DNA of 64,000 nt from Dyadobacter bucti (GCF_005869225.1 NZ_SWFP01000001.1:310001-374000); one strand, 5' to 3'. Positions 44,151 to 53,575 are shown, counted from the stretch's first letter. Notes: generated by a model from the sequence alone, not told the origin. Numbers and translations are program-made.

Positions 44151-46595
44151 ATGGACGCAATTCAATTACCGGCCGAACCGGTACAGCAGCACCTCTGCTA
44201 TCACTGCGGGGAGGAATGCCGGGACGAAATAATCCATCTTGACGCGCATGAATTCTGCTGCGACGGCTGCTCGCTGGTGTATGATCTGCTCAAAGAAAAC
44301 GATTTATGCAGCTACTACAACATCGACGGCGCCCAGGGCATTTCACCCGACAAATCCTATTTTAAAGGAAAATACGATTACCTGGACCTCCCCGACGTGG
44401 CCGAAAAGTTGCTGGAATTCACCGATGGAAAACTGTCGCGCGTGAACTGGCTTGTGCCCAAAATGCACTGCAGCTCCTGTATCTGGCTTTTGGAACAGAT
44501 GCACCGGCTTAATCCGGCGATCCGCAGTTCTGTGGTCAATTTCCCTGAGAAAAAAGTACGTATAACTTACGACGCGCAAAAGATAAGTCTGAGTGAACTG
44601 GCTTCATTGCTGACACAGGTAGGCTACGAGCCATATATCAGTCTTAATGATCTGGAAAACAAGCAACTAAGCAAGTGGAACCGCAACAGGTTATATAAAA
44701 TCGGGATTTCGGGCTTTGCTTTCGGGAATATCATGATGCTGAGCTTCCCGGAGTATTTTCATCTGGGCGAAACCACTTCCGACCGTGAGCTGGGGACGTT
44801 ATTCAGCCTATTGAACATCGCACTCGCTCTGCCCGTATTCTTTTACTGCGCATCAGATTTTTTCAAATCAGCGTGGGCCGCCCTGAGAGGCCGATACCTG
44901 AACATTGACGCACCTATTGCCCTCGCGCTGCTCAGCGTTATGCTCACAAGCCTGTATCAGATTATCTCACAAACCGGGCCCGGTTATCTGGATTCCCTCG
45001 CCGGAGCCGTGTTTTTTATGCTGATCGGCAGGTATTTTCAGGATAAAACCTACGCAGGCATCTCTTTCGACCGCGACTACAAATCTTACTTCCCTGTCGC
45101 AGTAACAGTGTTAAATAACGGAACGGAGGCCAGGAAGCCTGTTACGGAGCTGGAAAAGCAAGATCGTATCCTGGTCAGGAACGAGGAGCTGATCCCCGCC
45201 GACGCTGTTTTGCTGAGTGCCCGCGCCATGATCGACTACAGCTTCGTATCTGGTGAAGCGGTGCCGGTAGAAAGGAAAAAGGGCGATACCATTTATGCGG
45301 GCGGCAAACAAACAGGCCCGGCTATTGAGCTGGAAGTACTGCGCCCGGTATCCCAAAGTTATTTGACACAGCTCTGGAACAACGATACTTTTACACGCGA
45401 AAAAGAAGACCAGAATCAGACGCTGGCCGCGAAGATCAACCGGTATTTCTCGGTGATCGTGATGGGGATTGCCCTGGTCACATTTCTGATATGGCTGATT
45501 AAATTCCACGATCCCGAAACGGCATTTCGCGCTTTTACCACCACCCTGCTTGTGGCATGTCCGTGTGCGCTGCTTTTGTCCTCCACTTTTACGAACGGAA
45601 ATCTCCTGAGCCTTTTCGGCAAAAACCGCTTTTACCCCAAAAACGCACACGCCATCGAGCGGCTTTCGCATGTTGATGCCGTGGTTTTTGACAAAACCGG
45701 CACCATAACCCAATCCAACGAAGCCGAAATACAATTCATAGGACGCGACCTGACGGAGAATGAACTGGTGATGGTGAAAATGCTCGCCATGCAGTCGTCC
45801 CACCCGCTTAGCAGGATGCTTGTGAAGAAGCTGGCCGGAATTGTAGCCAGCAAACGGGTCCTGACCGATTTTTCAGAAACCGGCGGCGCCGGGATGCGGG
45901 CGTTATGGGGAAAACGCGAAGTAAAGCTCGGCTCGGCCACATGGGTTGGTGCATCGGTTTACGAAGAGTTGCATAGCAATGCATCGCATGTGTATGTCTC
46001 CATTGAAGACGAGATCTGTGGTTATTTTGCCATCAAAAGCAAGTACCGCCCCGAGCTTCCTGAAACATTATCCGCTTTGCAAAAAGCAGGTTTTGAGACT
46101 TATCTGCTTTCCGGCGACAAGCCAACAGACCAGCATATGCTTACGCCTCTGTTCGGAAAAGAATCAAACCTTCTTTTTCGCCAAACACCGGAAGAAAAGT
46201 TAAGGTTTATAGAAAACCTCCAAAACAGCCGAAAAAAGAATGTTTTGATGGTCGGTGATGGTTTGAACGATGCCGGCGCACTTCGGCAGAGCAATGTAGG
46301 ATTAGCCGTTTCCGATGATATCAACAACTTTTCACCTTCCTGTGATGCCATCGTGGAGGGAAGCCAGCTCGCGCTCCTGCCGGCATATATCAGGCTTGCC
46401 AGGTCTGGCCAGCGGATCATCCGTACAAGCTTTGCCATTTCGTTGATTTACAACATCGCCGGGCTTTCTTTCGCGGTTTTCGGCAAGCTTTCACCTGTGA
46501 TCGCGGCCATCCTCATGCCTGTAAGCACCATAACGATCGTGGCATTTACAACCGTCGCCAGCAATGTAGCTGCCCGGAAATGGATTAAAAACTGA
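44151..46595 (+). CDS. ccoI: Copper-translocating P-type ATPase for cbb3 oxidase assembly
   Basis: An 814-residue protein. The Cys-rich N-terminus (CYHCGEEC, CCDGC at about 18-45) and HMA-like segment with HCSSCIW precede eight membrane segments. CPC (470-472, VACPCALLLS) is the copper channel motif, D514 in FDKTGTIT is phosphorylated, and GDGLNDAGAL is the hinge. The long Cys-rich N-terminus is typical of CcoI/FixI in Bacteroidota. Known: CcoI exports copper for the haem-copper centre of cbb3 oxidase. It begins the cco cluster; the last codons overlap site B. Confidence 0.93.
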   Translation: MDAIQLPAEPVQQHLCYHCGEECRDEIIHLDAHEFCCDGCSLVYDLLKENDLCSYYNIDGAQGISPDKSYFKGKYDYLDLPDVAEKLLEFTDGKLSRVNWLVPKMHCSSCIWLLEQMHRLNPAIRSSVVNFPEKKVRITYDAQKISLSELASLLTQVGYEPYISLNDLENKQLSKWNRNRLYKIGISGFAFGNIMMLSFPEYFHLGETTSDRELGTLFSLLNIALALPVFFYCASDFFKSAWAALRGRYLNIDAPIALALLSVMLTSLYQIISQTGPGYLDSLAGAVFFMLIGRYFQDKTYAGISFDRDYKSYFPVAVTVLNNGTEARKPVTELEKQDRILVRNEELIPADAVLLSARAMIDYSFVSGEAVPVERKKGDTIYAGGKQTGPAIELEVLRPVSQSYLTQLWNNDTFTREKEDQNQTLAAKINRYFSVIVMGIALVTFLIWLIKFHDPETAFRAFTTTLLVACPCALLLSSTFTNGNLLSLFGKNRFYPKNAHAIERLSHVDAVVFDKTGTITQSNEAEIQFIGRDLTENELVMVKMLAMQSSHPLSRMLVKKLAGIVASKRVLTDFSETGGAGMRALWGKREVKLGSATWVGASVYEELHSNASHVYVSIEDEICGYFAIKSKYRPELPETLSALQKAGFETYLLSGDKPTDQHMLTPLFGKESNLLFRQTPEEKLRFIENLQNSRKKNVLMVGDGLNDAGALRQSNVGLAVSDDINNFSPSCDAIVEGSQLALLPAYIRLARSGQRIIRTSFAISLIYNIAGLSFAVFGKLSPVIAAILMPVSTITIVAFTTVASNVAARKWIKN

Positions 46596-46604
46596 CCAAT
46601 GTCA
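46593..46604. promoter_or_regulatory. FNR/FixK-like dyad upstream of ccoS-ccoNO (site B)
   Basis: TGACCAATGTCA begins at the TGA stop of ccoI and is 85 bases before ccoS. It is the same as site A except for one spacer base, including the flanking AC and T. Confidence 0.6.
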
Positions 46605-46688
46605 TAAAAAAGCAGGGGGGCAGGTCATCATTACCCCGGGGGCTTGCAGGTAGTTTTGGAATATCAAAAAAGCTAAAACAGATCAGCT

Positions 46689-46856
46689 ATGAGCGCGCTG
46701 TATATCATGATTTTTACCAGCCTGCTGGTTGCGCTTGGCTTCCTCGGCGCCTTTATATGGTCGGTCAGAAAAGGACATTATGACGACGATTACACGCCCT
46801 CCGTTCGCATCCTGCTGGATGACAATCCGCCCGGCGACACAGACATAAAACCATAA
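46689..46856 (+). CDS. ccoS: cbb3 oxidase assembly protein CcoS
   Basis: A 55-residue protein, MSALYIMIFTSLLVALGFLG then AFIWSVRKGHYDDDYTPSVR and a short tail ending TDIKP. One membrane segment followed by WSVRxGQ/H-like and DD residues is the CcoS hallmark, and the position between ccoI and ccoN is standard. Known: CcoS is needed to put cofactors into the cbb3 oxidase. Its TAA is 47 bases before ccoNO. Confidence 0.9.
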   Translation: MSALYIMIFTSLLVALGFLGAFIWSVRKGHYDDDYTPSVRILLDDNPPGDTDIKP

Positions 46857-46903
46857 TCTTACCTTTCACAAGCACATTTATTCACCTATCTTCTACAAAA
46901 ACT

Positions 46904-49054
46904 ATGTCAAACATCACGCATCCGGATATCGCATCGGTTGAGCTGGACGAGTTTCAATACGACAACAAAATTGTCAGGAACTTCGCGATAGCCACGATTT
47001 TATTCGGACTCATCGGGATGCTCGTTGGCTTACTCGCCGCATTTCAGCTCGTATTCCCCAACCTGAACATGGACCTGCCCTTTACGACGTTCAGCCGTAT
47101 CCGTCCGCTCCATACCAATGCCGTCATTTTCGCATTTGTCGGAAATGGCTTTTTCACAGGCCTCTATTACTCGGCGCCCCGCGTATTGCGGACGCCCATG
47201 TGGAGCCCGATGCTCAGCCGTTTTCATTTCTGGGCCTGGCAGTTTATCATCCTGGCCGCAGCCATTACCCTCCCGATGGGCCTGACGACTTCCAAAGAAT
47301 ACGCCGAGCTGGAATGGCCGCTGGATATCGCCATTGCTGTGGTATGGGTTTCCGCACTGATCAACCTGGTCATGACCACGATCAACCGCCGGGTCGAACA
47401 TATTTACGCTGCGATCTGGTTTTATATCGCTTCGTTCGTGACCGTGGCGATGCTGCATGTTGTGAACAGCGTAGCCCTCCCTATTTCTTTGTTCAAAAGC
47501 TACTCCGTATACGCCGGTGTCCAGGATGCGCTGGTGCAATGGTGGTATGGCCATAATGCGGTCGCGTTTTTCCTGACCACACCCTACCTGGGGCTGATGT
47601 ATTATTTTTTACCAAAAGCCGCCAACCGGCCTATCTATTCCTACCGCTTATCCATTGTCCACTTCTGGGCACTGATCTTCCTGTACATCTGGGCAGGACC
47701 TCACCATTTGCTGTACACGGCTTTACCGGAGTGGGCGCAAACATTGGGTACCGTTTTCTCCGTCATGCTTATCGCACCGTCGTGGGGCGGAATGATGAAC
47801 GGGTTGATGACGCTCCGCGGCGCCTGGGATAAAGTACGCGAAGATGTGGTTTTGAAATTCATGGTTGTGGCGATCACAGCTTACGGTATGGCTACTTTCG
47901 AAGGGCCGATGCTGTCGCTTAAAAATGTAAACGCTATCGCCCACTATACCGACTGGATCGTGGCGCACGTGCACGTAGGCGCACTCGGCTGGAACGGTTT
48001 CCTTACATTCGGTATCCTGTACTGGCTTTTTCCAAAAATATACGGCCGCCCGCTATATTCTCAAAAAGCCGCCAACTTCCACTTCTGGATCGGTACGCTC
48101 GGGATCATTTTTTACACGGTCCCTATGTATTGGGCAGGATGGGTACAAAGTTCGATGTGGAAGGAATTTACACAGGAAGGTCTTTTGAAATACCCCAATT
48201 TCCTTGAAACTGTCACTCAGCTAGCTCCTCTGTACTTTCTGCGCAGCGTAGGCGGAACATTGTATATCGTCGGGTTCATAGTGATGATCTATAACCTGTG
48301 GATGACTGCATTGAAAGGAAAGCTGATAGCGACAGAAACCGCCAAAGCCATGCCGCTGAGCGCGATCTGGCATGCGGAGAAAAACGAATACTGGCACCGG
48401 AGGCTGCTGGAACGTAAGCCGATGACGCTGACCATCTTTGCCCTCGTGGCAGTGGCGATCGGCGGGATGATTGAGATGATCCCTACTTTCATGATCGAAT
48501 CCAATGTGCCTACCATTGCCGCTGTTAAACCCTATACACCACTGGAGTTACAGGGAAGGGATATTTATGTGAGGGAAGGCTGCTATGTATGCCACACCCA
48601 GATGATCCGTCCGTTCCGTTCCGAAATTGAAAGGTTCGGGGAGTATTCCAAATCGGGCGAATTTGTTTACGACTACCCGCACCAGTGGGGCTCCAAACGC
48701 ACCGGCCCGGACCTGCACCGGGTAGGTGGCAAATATCCGGATTCGTGGCACTACAACCACATGGAAGACCCGACAAGCATGTCGCCGGGATCCATCATGC
48801 CGAGATACGGCTGGCTGCTGGAAAATTCCCTGGATACCACCACTACAAAAGCCAAGATCAAAGCGATGCAAACCCTGGGCGTACCTTATGAAAAAGGATA
48901 CGAGGACATAGCCAATACCGAGCTGGAAAAACAGGCCAGGAAAATTCAGGCCGGACTGAAACAAAGCGGCATCAAAACCAGCGCGGACAAAGAGATCATC
49001 GCCCTGATCGCCTACATGCAGCGGCTTGGAACAGACATCAAAACCAAACAATGA
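46904..49054 (+). CDS. ccoNO: cbb3-type cytochrome c oxidase, fused subunits I and II (CcoN-CcoO)
   Basis: A 716-residue fusion. Residues about 1-500 are CcoN, the 12-segment catalytic subunit with haem/copper His motifs (RIRPLHTNAVIFAF, QWWYGHNAVAFFLTTPYLG, WAGPHHLLYT, HYTDWIVAHVHVGALGWNG). Residues about 520-716 are CcoO with one c-haem site, C560-V-C... as GCYVCHTQMIRPF (C560, C563, H564) and the Met motif SIMPRYGWL. Known: reduces O2 to water with high affinity and pumps protons. Fusion of N and O is normal in Bacteroidota. Confidence 0.96.
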   Translation: MSNITHPDIASVELDEFQYDNKIVRNFAIATILFGLIGMLVGLLAAFQLVFPNLNMDLPFTTFSRIRPLHTNAVIFAFVGNGFFTGLYYSAPRVLRTPMWSPMLSRFHFWAWQFIILAAAITLPMGLTTSKEYAELEWPLDIAIAVVWVSALINLVMTTINRRVEHIYAAIWFYIASFVTVAMLHVVNSVALPISLFKSYSVYAGVQDALVQWWYGHNAVAFFLTTPYLGLMYYFLPKAANRPIYSYRLSIVHFWALIFLYIWAGPHHLLYTALPEWAQTLGTVFSVMLIAPSWGGMMNGLMTLRGAWDKVREDVVLKFMVVAITAYGMATFEGPMLSLKNVNAIAHYTDWIVAHVHVGALGWNGFLTFGILYWLFPKIYGRPLYSQKAANFHFWIGTLGIIFYTVPMYWAGWVQSSMWKEFTQEGLLKYPNFLETVTQLAPLYFLRSVGGTLYIVGFIVMIYNLWMTALKGKLIATETAKAMPLSAIWHAEKNEYWHRRLLERKPMTLTIFALVAVAIGGMIEMIPTFMIESNVPTIAAVKPYTPLELQGRDIYVREGCYVCHTQMIRPFRSEIERFGEYSKSGEFVYDYPHQWGSKRTGPDLHRVGGKYPDSWHYNHMEDPTSMSPGSIMPRYGWLLENSLDTTTTKAKIKAMQTLGVPYEKGYEDIANTELEKQARKIQAGLKQSGIKTSADKEIIALIAYMQRLGTDIKTKQ

Positions 49055-49069
49055 AAACCATCTTTCATT

Positions 49070-50101
49070 ATGAAATTCCGAAATTATCTTGAAACCATTG
49101 CCGGCATCGAAGTTTACCCGATGATCTCGCTAATCATATTCTTCGTATTCTTTGTGCTGCTTCTGGTCTATGTGTTTTTTTTAGATAAAAAAACCCTGGA
49201 CAACATGAGGGACATCCCATTACAGGACGGCATTGTAAAAAAAGGCGTGCTCTCTGTGGCGGTATTTCTGCTGGCTTCGTTTGCAGCCTCGGCCCAGCAG
49301 CCGGAGGAAACTGTGGTACGGGCGGTCAGCGGTACCGAACTGTTGATTTACGTGTTGCTGGCGGCATTGTTTTTCATCATGATCCAGGTCGTGATCCTGC
49401 TTGTTAACGCGATCAATGTGCTCAACAAGTTCAACGCAGCCACAGGCCAGAAAGAATCCCCATCCATTTTCAGCGCAGGCTGGTGGAAAAGGTTTGGAGG
49501 GGTTGGTGTTGACCTTAAGGATGAAAAGAACATTCTCATCGAAGGCCACGATTACGACGGTATCCAGGAGCTCGACAACCGGATGCCTCCCTGGCTGCAA
49601 TCCCTTTTCCTTGCGACCATCGTGATTGCGGTGTTTTATTCTGTCTATTATTTCAGCGGGTTCGGCGACCTGCAGATCGCTGAGCTGGACAAGGAAATAG
49701 CACAGGCGGAGATTGATAAAAAGGCATACATAGAGAAAGTAGGTGCCTCTATGGACGAAAATAATGTAACACGGCTGGAAGATGAGGCGTCCGTCGCACA
49801 GGGGAAAGCTATTTTTCAGGAAAAGTGTACGGCATGCCACGGCCCCGACGGCGGCGGCTCGGTAGGCCCCAACCTGACCGACGCATACTGGCTGCATGGC
49901 GGCGGTATCAAGGATCTCTTTAAAGTGCTTAAATACGGTGTGCCCGAAAAAGGTATGATATCGTGGGAAAAACAGCTCTCTCCGACCGACATACAGAAAA
50001 TCGCCAGCTATGTGATGACCCTCAAAGGAACTAAACCAGCCAATCCCAAGGAGCCGCAGGGGGAGTTGGCTGGGGAAGCAGAACAATTGACGCAGAAGTA
50101 G
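49070..50101 (+). CDS. ccoP: cbb3 oxidase CcoQ-CcoP fusion with one haem
   Basis: A 343-residue protein. The N-terminus (MKFRNYLETIAGIEVYPMIS, one membrane segment, YVFFLDKKTLDNMRDIPLQD) resembles CcoQ. Two further membrane segments lie near residues 60-115, and WWKRFGGVGVDLKDE and EGHDYDGIQELDNRMPPWLQ are CcoP features. Only one c-haem motif is present (C253-C256-H257, CTACHGPDGGG), where classical CcoP has two. Known: CcoP passes electrons to CcoO. It follows ccoNO by 15 bases. Confidence 0.92.
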   Translation: MKFRNYLETIAGIEVYPMISLIIFFVFFVLLLVYVFFLDKKTLDNMRDIPLQDGIVKKGVLSVAVFLLASFAASAQQPEETVVRAVSGTELLIYVLLAALFFIMIQVVILLVNAINVLNKFNAATGQKESPSIFSAGWWKRFGGVGVDLKDEKNILIEGHDYDGIQELDNRMPPWLQSLFLATIVIAVFYSVYYFSGFGDLQIAELDKEIAQAEIDKKAYIEKVGASMDENNVTRLEDEASVAQGKAIFQEKCTACHGPDGGGSVGPNLTDAYWLHGGGIKDLFKVLKYGVPEKGMISWEKQLSPTDIQKIASYVMTLKGTKPANPKEPQGELAGEAEQLTQK

Positions 50102-50110
50102 CAGAGGGCG

Positions 50111-50278
50111 GTCGGCTATCGGCTTTCGGAGTTGGATAAGCTTGTGTAGAGGGCGATATCTAACAATAAAGTAATAGAACTAAAAGCCTTCAAATGTTGA
50201 TCATAGTCATTGGCTCGACGGCCGAAAGCCGACCTCCGGTAGCCCAACCCAAAATTCTACGGCCGATAGCCGACAGCC
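50111..50278. repeat. Inverted repeats of a GCCGATAGCCGA-type element
   Basis: GTCGGCTATCGGCTTTCGG (50111-50129) is repeated inverted, in part, at 50221-50239 and 50261-50278. A related sequence lies between the first susC and susD (about 3353-3371). It fills most of the 181-base ccoP-ccoG gap, with FNR-like site C inside. Confidence 0.6.
50198..50209. promoter_or_regulatory. FNR/FixK-like dyad upstream of ccoG (site C)
   Basis: TGATCATAGTCA, preceded by T, matches TTGAT-N4-GTCA and is 74 bases before the ccoG start, inside the inverted-repeat gap. Confidence 0.55.
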
Positions 50279-50282
50279 AAAC

Positions 50283-51689
50283 ATGAACGAAACAGCTAAA
50301 CTCCCGCCCGACGATTACTTTCGCGACCATTTTAGCGGGGTGAGTGAGGATGGAAAGCGGAACTGGTTTTATCCTCAGAAACCAAAAGGCAAATGGCATA
50401 ACCGCCGCGTTGTATTTACCGTGGCGGTGCTCGGGATACTTTTCGCCGGTCCGTTTTTAAAATTTAACGGCCAGCCCCTGCTGCTCTTCAATGTTCTTGA
50501 AAGGAAATTTATCATTTTCGGCATTTTCATAGGGCCGCAGGACTACTGGCTTTTCGGGCTTACGATGCTCTCGTTCATGGTTTTTGTGGTGCTTTTCACT
50601 ACCGTTTTCGGAAGGTTGTGGTGTGGCTGGGCGTGCCCGCAGACGGTTTTTATGGAGATGGTTTTCCGCAAGATCGAGTATGCGATTGAAGGCGATGCCG
50701 GTAAACAGAAGCTGCTGAACAAAGCGCCCTGGAATTCCGAGAAAATCCTGAAAAAAGGTTTGAAGTATACCCTGTTCCTAACCGTTTCATTTTTGATCGC
50801 GAACCTGCTGCTTTCCTATGTGCTGGGCGTGGACGAGTTGGCCAAAATCATTCGCGAACCCATAGCCGACCATATTCCGCTTTTCTCGGGGATTGTTGGT
50901 TTTACCGCAGTGTTTTATTTCAATTTTGCGTGGCTGCGTGATCAGGCGTGCACTGTAGTATGCCCCTATGGGAGGTTGCAGGGCGTTCTGCTCGACCGCA
51001 ATTCGATCATGGTTGCCTATGACCACGTACGCGGCGAGCCTCGTGGGAAATTGCACAAAGGTCAGGAGCGTCCCGAGGGAGATTGTATCAACTGCCACCA
51101 GTGTGTAGCGGTCTGCCCGACCGGGATCGACATCCGGAACGGCACGCAAATGGAATGTGTGAACTGCACGGCCTGCATCGATGCCTGCGATTCTATTATG
51201 GACAAAGTGGGCTTTCAGCAGGGATTGATCCGCTACACCTCTGAAAATGCAATCGTACACAAAACCCCGAAGCTGATCACGCCAAGAGTCATCGGTTACT
51301 CGGTAATATTGGTGCTGCTTTGGTCTGTGCTCGGTTTCATGGTTGTATCAAGAAGCGACACACAAACCACACTTTTCCGGGCACCGGGCAGCCAGTATAT
51401 TGAAAATAAGGACGGTACTGTCAGCAACCTGTACACTTTCAAGATTTTTAACAAAACAAATTACATTGTAAAACCCACCCTTCACCTTGATGCCCCAAAC
51501 GGAAAACTGGTGTTCGCAGGTACCCCGGACCTTACCCTCGATGGGGCCGGAATGTCGGAAGGGACGGTTTTTATTATCATACCAAAAACAGAATTGAAAA
51601 CCCGCAAAACGAAACTGAGGCTGTCGGTATACCAGGGTACGGAAAAATTGGAGAGCTTCGAAACAACCTTTATCGCACCGGAAGAATGA
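50283..51689 (+). CDS. ccoG: cbb3 oxidase accessory ferredoxin CcoG
   Basis: A 468-residue protein with about five membrane segments. Cys motifs are WCGWACPQTVFMEMVFRKIE, CTVVCPYGRLQ, CINCHQCVAVCPTGIDIRNG and CVNCTACIDACD, the last two being 4Fe-4S ferredoxin sites. A C-terminal immunoglobulin-like periplasmic domain (about 370-468) is usual. Known: CcoG/RdxA reduces copper for transfer to the oxidase. The stop overlaps the fixH start by 4 bases. Confidence 0.95.
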   Translation: MNETAKLPPDDYFRDHFSGVSEDGKRNWFYPQKPKGKWHNRRVVFTVAVLGILFAGPFLKFNGQPLLLFNVLERKFIIFGIFIGPQDYWLFGLTMLSFMVFVVLFTTVFGRLWCGWACPQTVFMEMVFRKIEYAIEGDAGKQKLLNKAPWNSEKILKKGLKYTLFLTVSFLIANLLLSYVLGVDELAKIIREPIADHIPLFSGIVGFTAVFYFNFAWLRDQACTVVCPYGRLQGVLLDRNSIMVAYDHVRGEPRGKLHKGQERPEGDCINCHQCVAVCPTGIDIRNGTQMECVNCTACIDACDSIMDKVGFQQGLIRYTSENAIVHKTPKLITPRVIGYSVILVLLWSVLGFMVVSRSDTQTTLFRAPGSQYIENKDGTVSNLYTFKIFNKTNYIVKPTLHLDAPNGKLVFAGTPDLTLDGAGMSEGTVFIIIPKTELKTRKTKLRLSVYQGTEKLESFETTFIAPEE

Positions 51690-52150
51690 AAAATACTATC
51701 AAAATAAACTGGGGCACAGGGATCGCCATTTTATATACCGGCTTTGTAGCCATGATACTGGTACTCGTGGTGATGAGCACAAACCAGAAAATCGACCTGG
51801 CAACTGACCGCTACTACGATGAAGAACTGAAATTTCAGGATAGGATCAACAAAACAGAACGAGCAGAAGCCCTCTCCAAACCGCTCAGCTGGACGGTCAC
51901 TCGGGAAGGTTTGCTGATACAATATCCTGAGTTTGGCACGGACGCTGATATAACCGGCAAAATAACGCTCTACTGTCCATCGAATAACAAAAATGACCGG
52001 AGTTTTCCAGTGGCAGCGAGTGATGGCAAGCAGTTTATCGCTGCATCCGACATCCCGCAAGGCCGTTACCGCTTACAAATAGACTGGAAAAACAGCAATC
52101 AGACGTTCTGGAATGAGGGTGTGATCCTGATCAGCCACGGAAATCAATAA
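51686..52150 (+). CDS. fixH: FixH-family protein
   Basis: A 154-residue protein with one N-terminal membrane segment (GTGIAILYTGFVAMILVLVV) followed by KIDLATDRYYDEELKFQDRI, a FixH hallmark, and a periplasmic domain. The overlap with ccoG shows translational coupling. Known: FixH is required with CcoG and CcoI for cbb3 assembly; its mechanism is not settled. Confidence 0.9.
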   Translation: MKNTIKINWGTGIAILYTGFVAMILVLVVMSTNQKIDLATDRYYDEELKFQDRINKTERAEALSKPLSWTVTREGLLIQYPEFGTDADITGKITLYCPSNNKNDRSFPVAASDGKQFIAASDIPQGRYRLQIDWKNSNQTFWNEGVILISHGNQ

Positions 52151-52157
52151 ACAAACC

Positions 52158-52862
52158 ATGACAAACGCACTTCCCTACCTGGCACTGACGATGGGACTGC
52201 TGAGCAGCTTCCACTGCATCGGCATGTGTGGCCCTATCGCCCTTGCTTTACCAGTGCATACGGGAAGCAAGTTCAGGCAATTCGCCGGCGTAGGTATCTA
52301 TAATGGTGGTCGGGCGCTTACGTATGCTGCCCTGGGGCTGGCATTCGGCACGGTTGGGTCTTCTCTGGTCTGGATGGGTTACTTGCGCTATCTGTCTATT
52401 TTTACAGGTGTGCTCATGCTTATATATGTCTTCTGGCCTTCGCGGATGAACGGCTACTTGCACACACCTGCCTTCTGGGAACGAAGCGTTCACTATATTA
52501 AAAAGAGAATGTCCGAAATGCTGCGCAGCCGCAAAATGCATGGCTGGCTCATGCTCGGTATCCTCAACGGCCTGCTGCCCTGCGGCCTCGTATACCTCGC
52601 GCTGATCAGTTCGGTAGCTACCGGAAGTACGGTTGGCGGCGGCATCTACATGCTTCTGTTTGGTGTCGGAACTTTGCCCGCGATGATGGCGGTCGGGTTT
52701 TTCAGGCAATGTTTTACCCCCGCGTTGCGAACCCGAATGCATAAACTGACTCCGGTTGTCCTGGCGGTGGCCGGGATCTGGCTCATTGCCCGCGGTGTTT
52801 TTATTGAATATCCTTCGGCTGGCGGCGTTGCCGCCTCTATTCCCGTTTGTCATGGGAGGTAG
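52158..52862 (+). CDS. SafE/TauE-like membrane protein of the cco cluster
   Basis: A 234-residue protein with about six membrane segments. The motif SSFHCIGMCGPIALALPVHT near residue 15 and GLLPCGLVYLALISSVATGS near 135 identify the UreH/SafE-like group, often found after FixH in cbb3 clusters. Known: relatives transport small sulfur or metal species and may help copper delivery; the CxxC-like HCIGMCG could bind copper. A repeat region of 757 bases follows. Confidence 0.85.
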   Translation: MTNALPYLALTMGLLSSFHCIGMCGPIALALPVHTGSKFRQFAGVGIYNGGRALTYAALGLAFGTVGSSLVWMGYLRYLSIFTGVLMLIYVFWPSRMNGYLHTPAFWERSVHYIKKRMSEMLRSRKMHGWLMLGILNGLLPCGLVYLALISSVATGSTVGGGIYMLLFGVGTLPAMMAVGFFRQCFTPALRTRMHKLTPVVLAVAGIWLIARGVFIEYPSAGGVAASIPVCHGR

Positions 52863-52879
52863 CTTCTTTCTATCCTGGT

Positions 52880-52899
52880 CCCCGGACTGAAGTCCGGGG
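52880..52899. repeat. 20-bp palindrome identical to that at 10228
   Basis: CCCCGGACTGAAGTCCGGGG, identical in sequence and in near flanks (GT before, CTGG after) to 10228-10247 some 42 kb away. It lies 17 bases after the SafE-like stop and may end transcription. Confidence 0.85.
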
Positions 52900-52925
52900 C
52901 TGGGTGATCATCGGATGTTTGGATT

Positions 52926-53488
52926 CACCGCAAATCGCCGCAATCGCTGTCAAATCTGTCACCCTTTCAGGGTTTTTAACTTGTCCGCAACATCTCGCTA
53001 GTAATGGGTAGCCCCGACGGGGCTGGGCCGACATACTCTAACCCCGGGTTTTAACCCGGGGCCGGAGGCACACCGCAAATCGCCGCAATCGCTGTCAAAT
53101 CTGTCACCCTTTCAGGGTTCTGACCTTGTCCGCAACATCTCGCTAGTAATGGGTAGCCCCGATGGGGCTGGGCCGACATACCCTAACCCCGGGTTTTAAC
53201 CCGGGGCCGGAGGCACACCGCTATCGCCACAATCGCCGTCAAATCTGTCACCCTTTCAGGGTTCTGACCTTGTCCGCAACATCTCGCTAGTAATGGGTAG
53301 CCCCGATGGGGCTGGGCCGACATACCCTAACCCCGGTTTTAGCCCGGGGCCGGAGGCACACCGCCAACGCCGTCAAATCTGTCACCCTTCCAGGGTTCTG
53401 ACCTTGTCCGCAACATCTCGCTAGTAATGGGTAGCCCCGATGGGGCTGGGCCGACATACCCTAACCCCGGGTTTTAACCCGGGGCCGG
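52926..53488. repeat. Four tandem units of about 130-145 bp with REP-like hairpins
   Basis: Units begin near 52926, 53071, 53216 and 53359 (145, 145, 143 and 130 bases). Each contains CACCCTTTCAGGGT, a GTAG-led hairpin (GTAGCCCCGAYGGGGC) and the palindrome CCCCGGGTTTTAACCCGGGG (one unit has a shortened form). Units are nearly identical, so the expansion is recent. GTAG next to a hairpin foot is the mark of REP elements. There are no spacers as in CRISPR. Confidence 0.9.
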
Positions 53489-53563
53489 AAACGGCCATAC
53501 CTGTGTTCCTAGGTGGGCGTACCGGCAAATAGGGATTAAACCATCAAATGCCAGTTTTATATA

Positions 53564-53575
53564 TGATGAATATCA
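53564..53575. promoter_or_regulatory. FNR/FixK-like dyad upstream of hemN (site D)
   Basis: TGATGAATATCA, flanked by A and T, is a perfect TGAT-N4-ATCA dyad 44 bases before the hemN start, a usual distance for an FNR-activated promoter. Confidence 0.62.

Noticed and set aside
52926-53488. CRISPR array
   Set aside because: Units of 130-145 bases are tandem with no unique spacers, and no cas genes are nearby.
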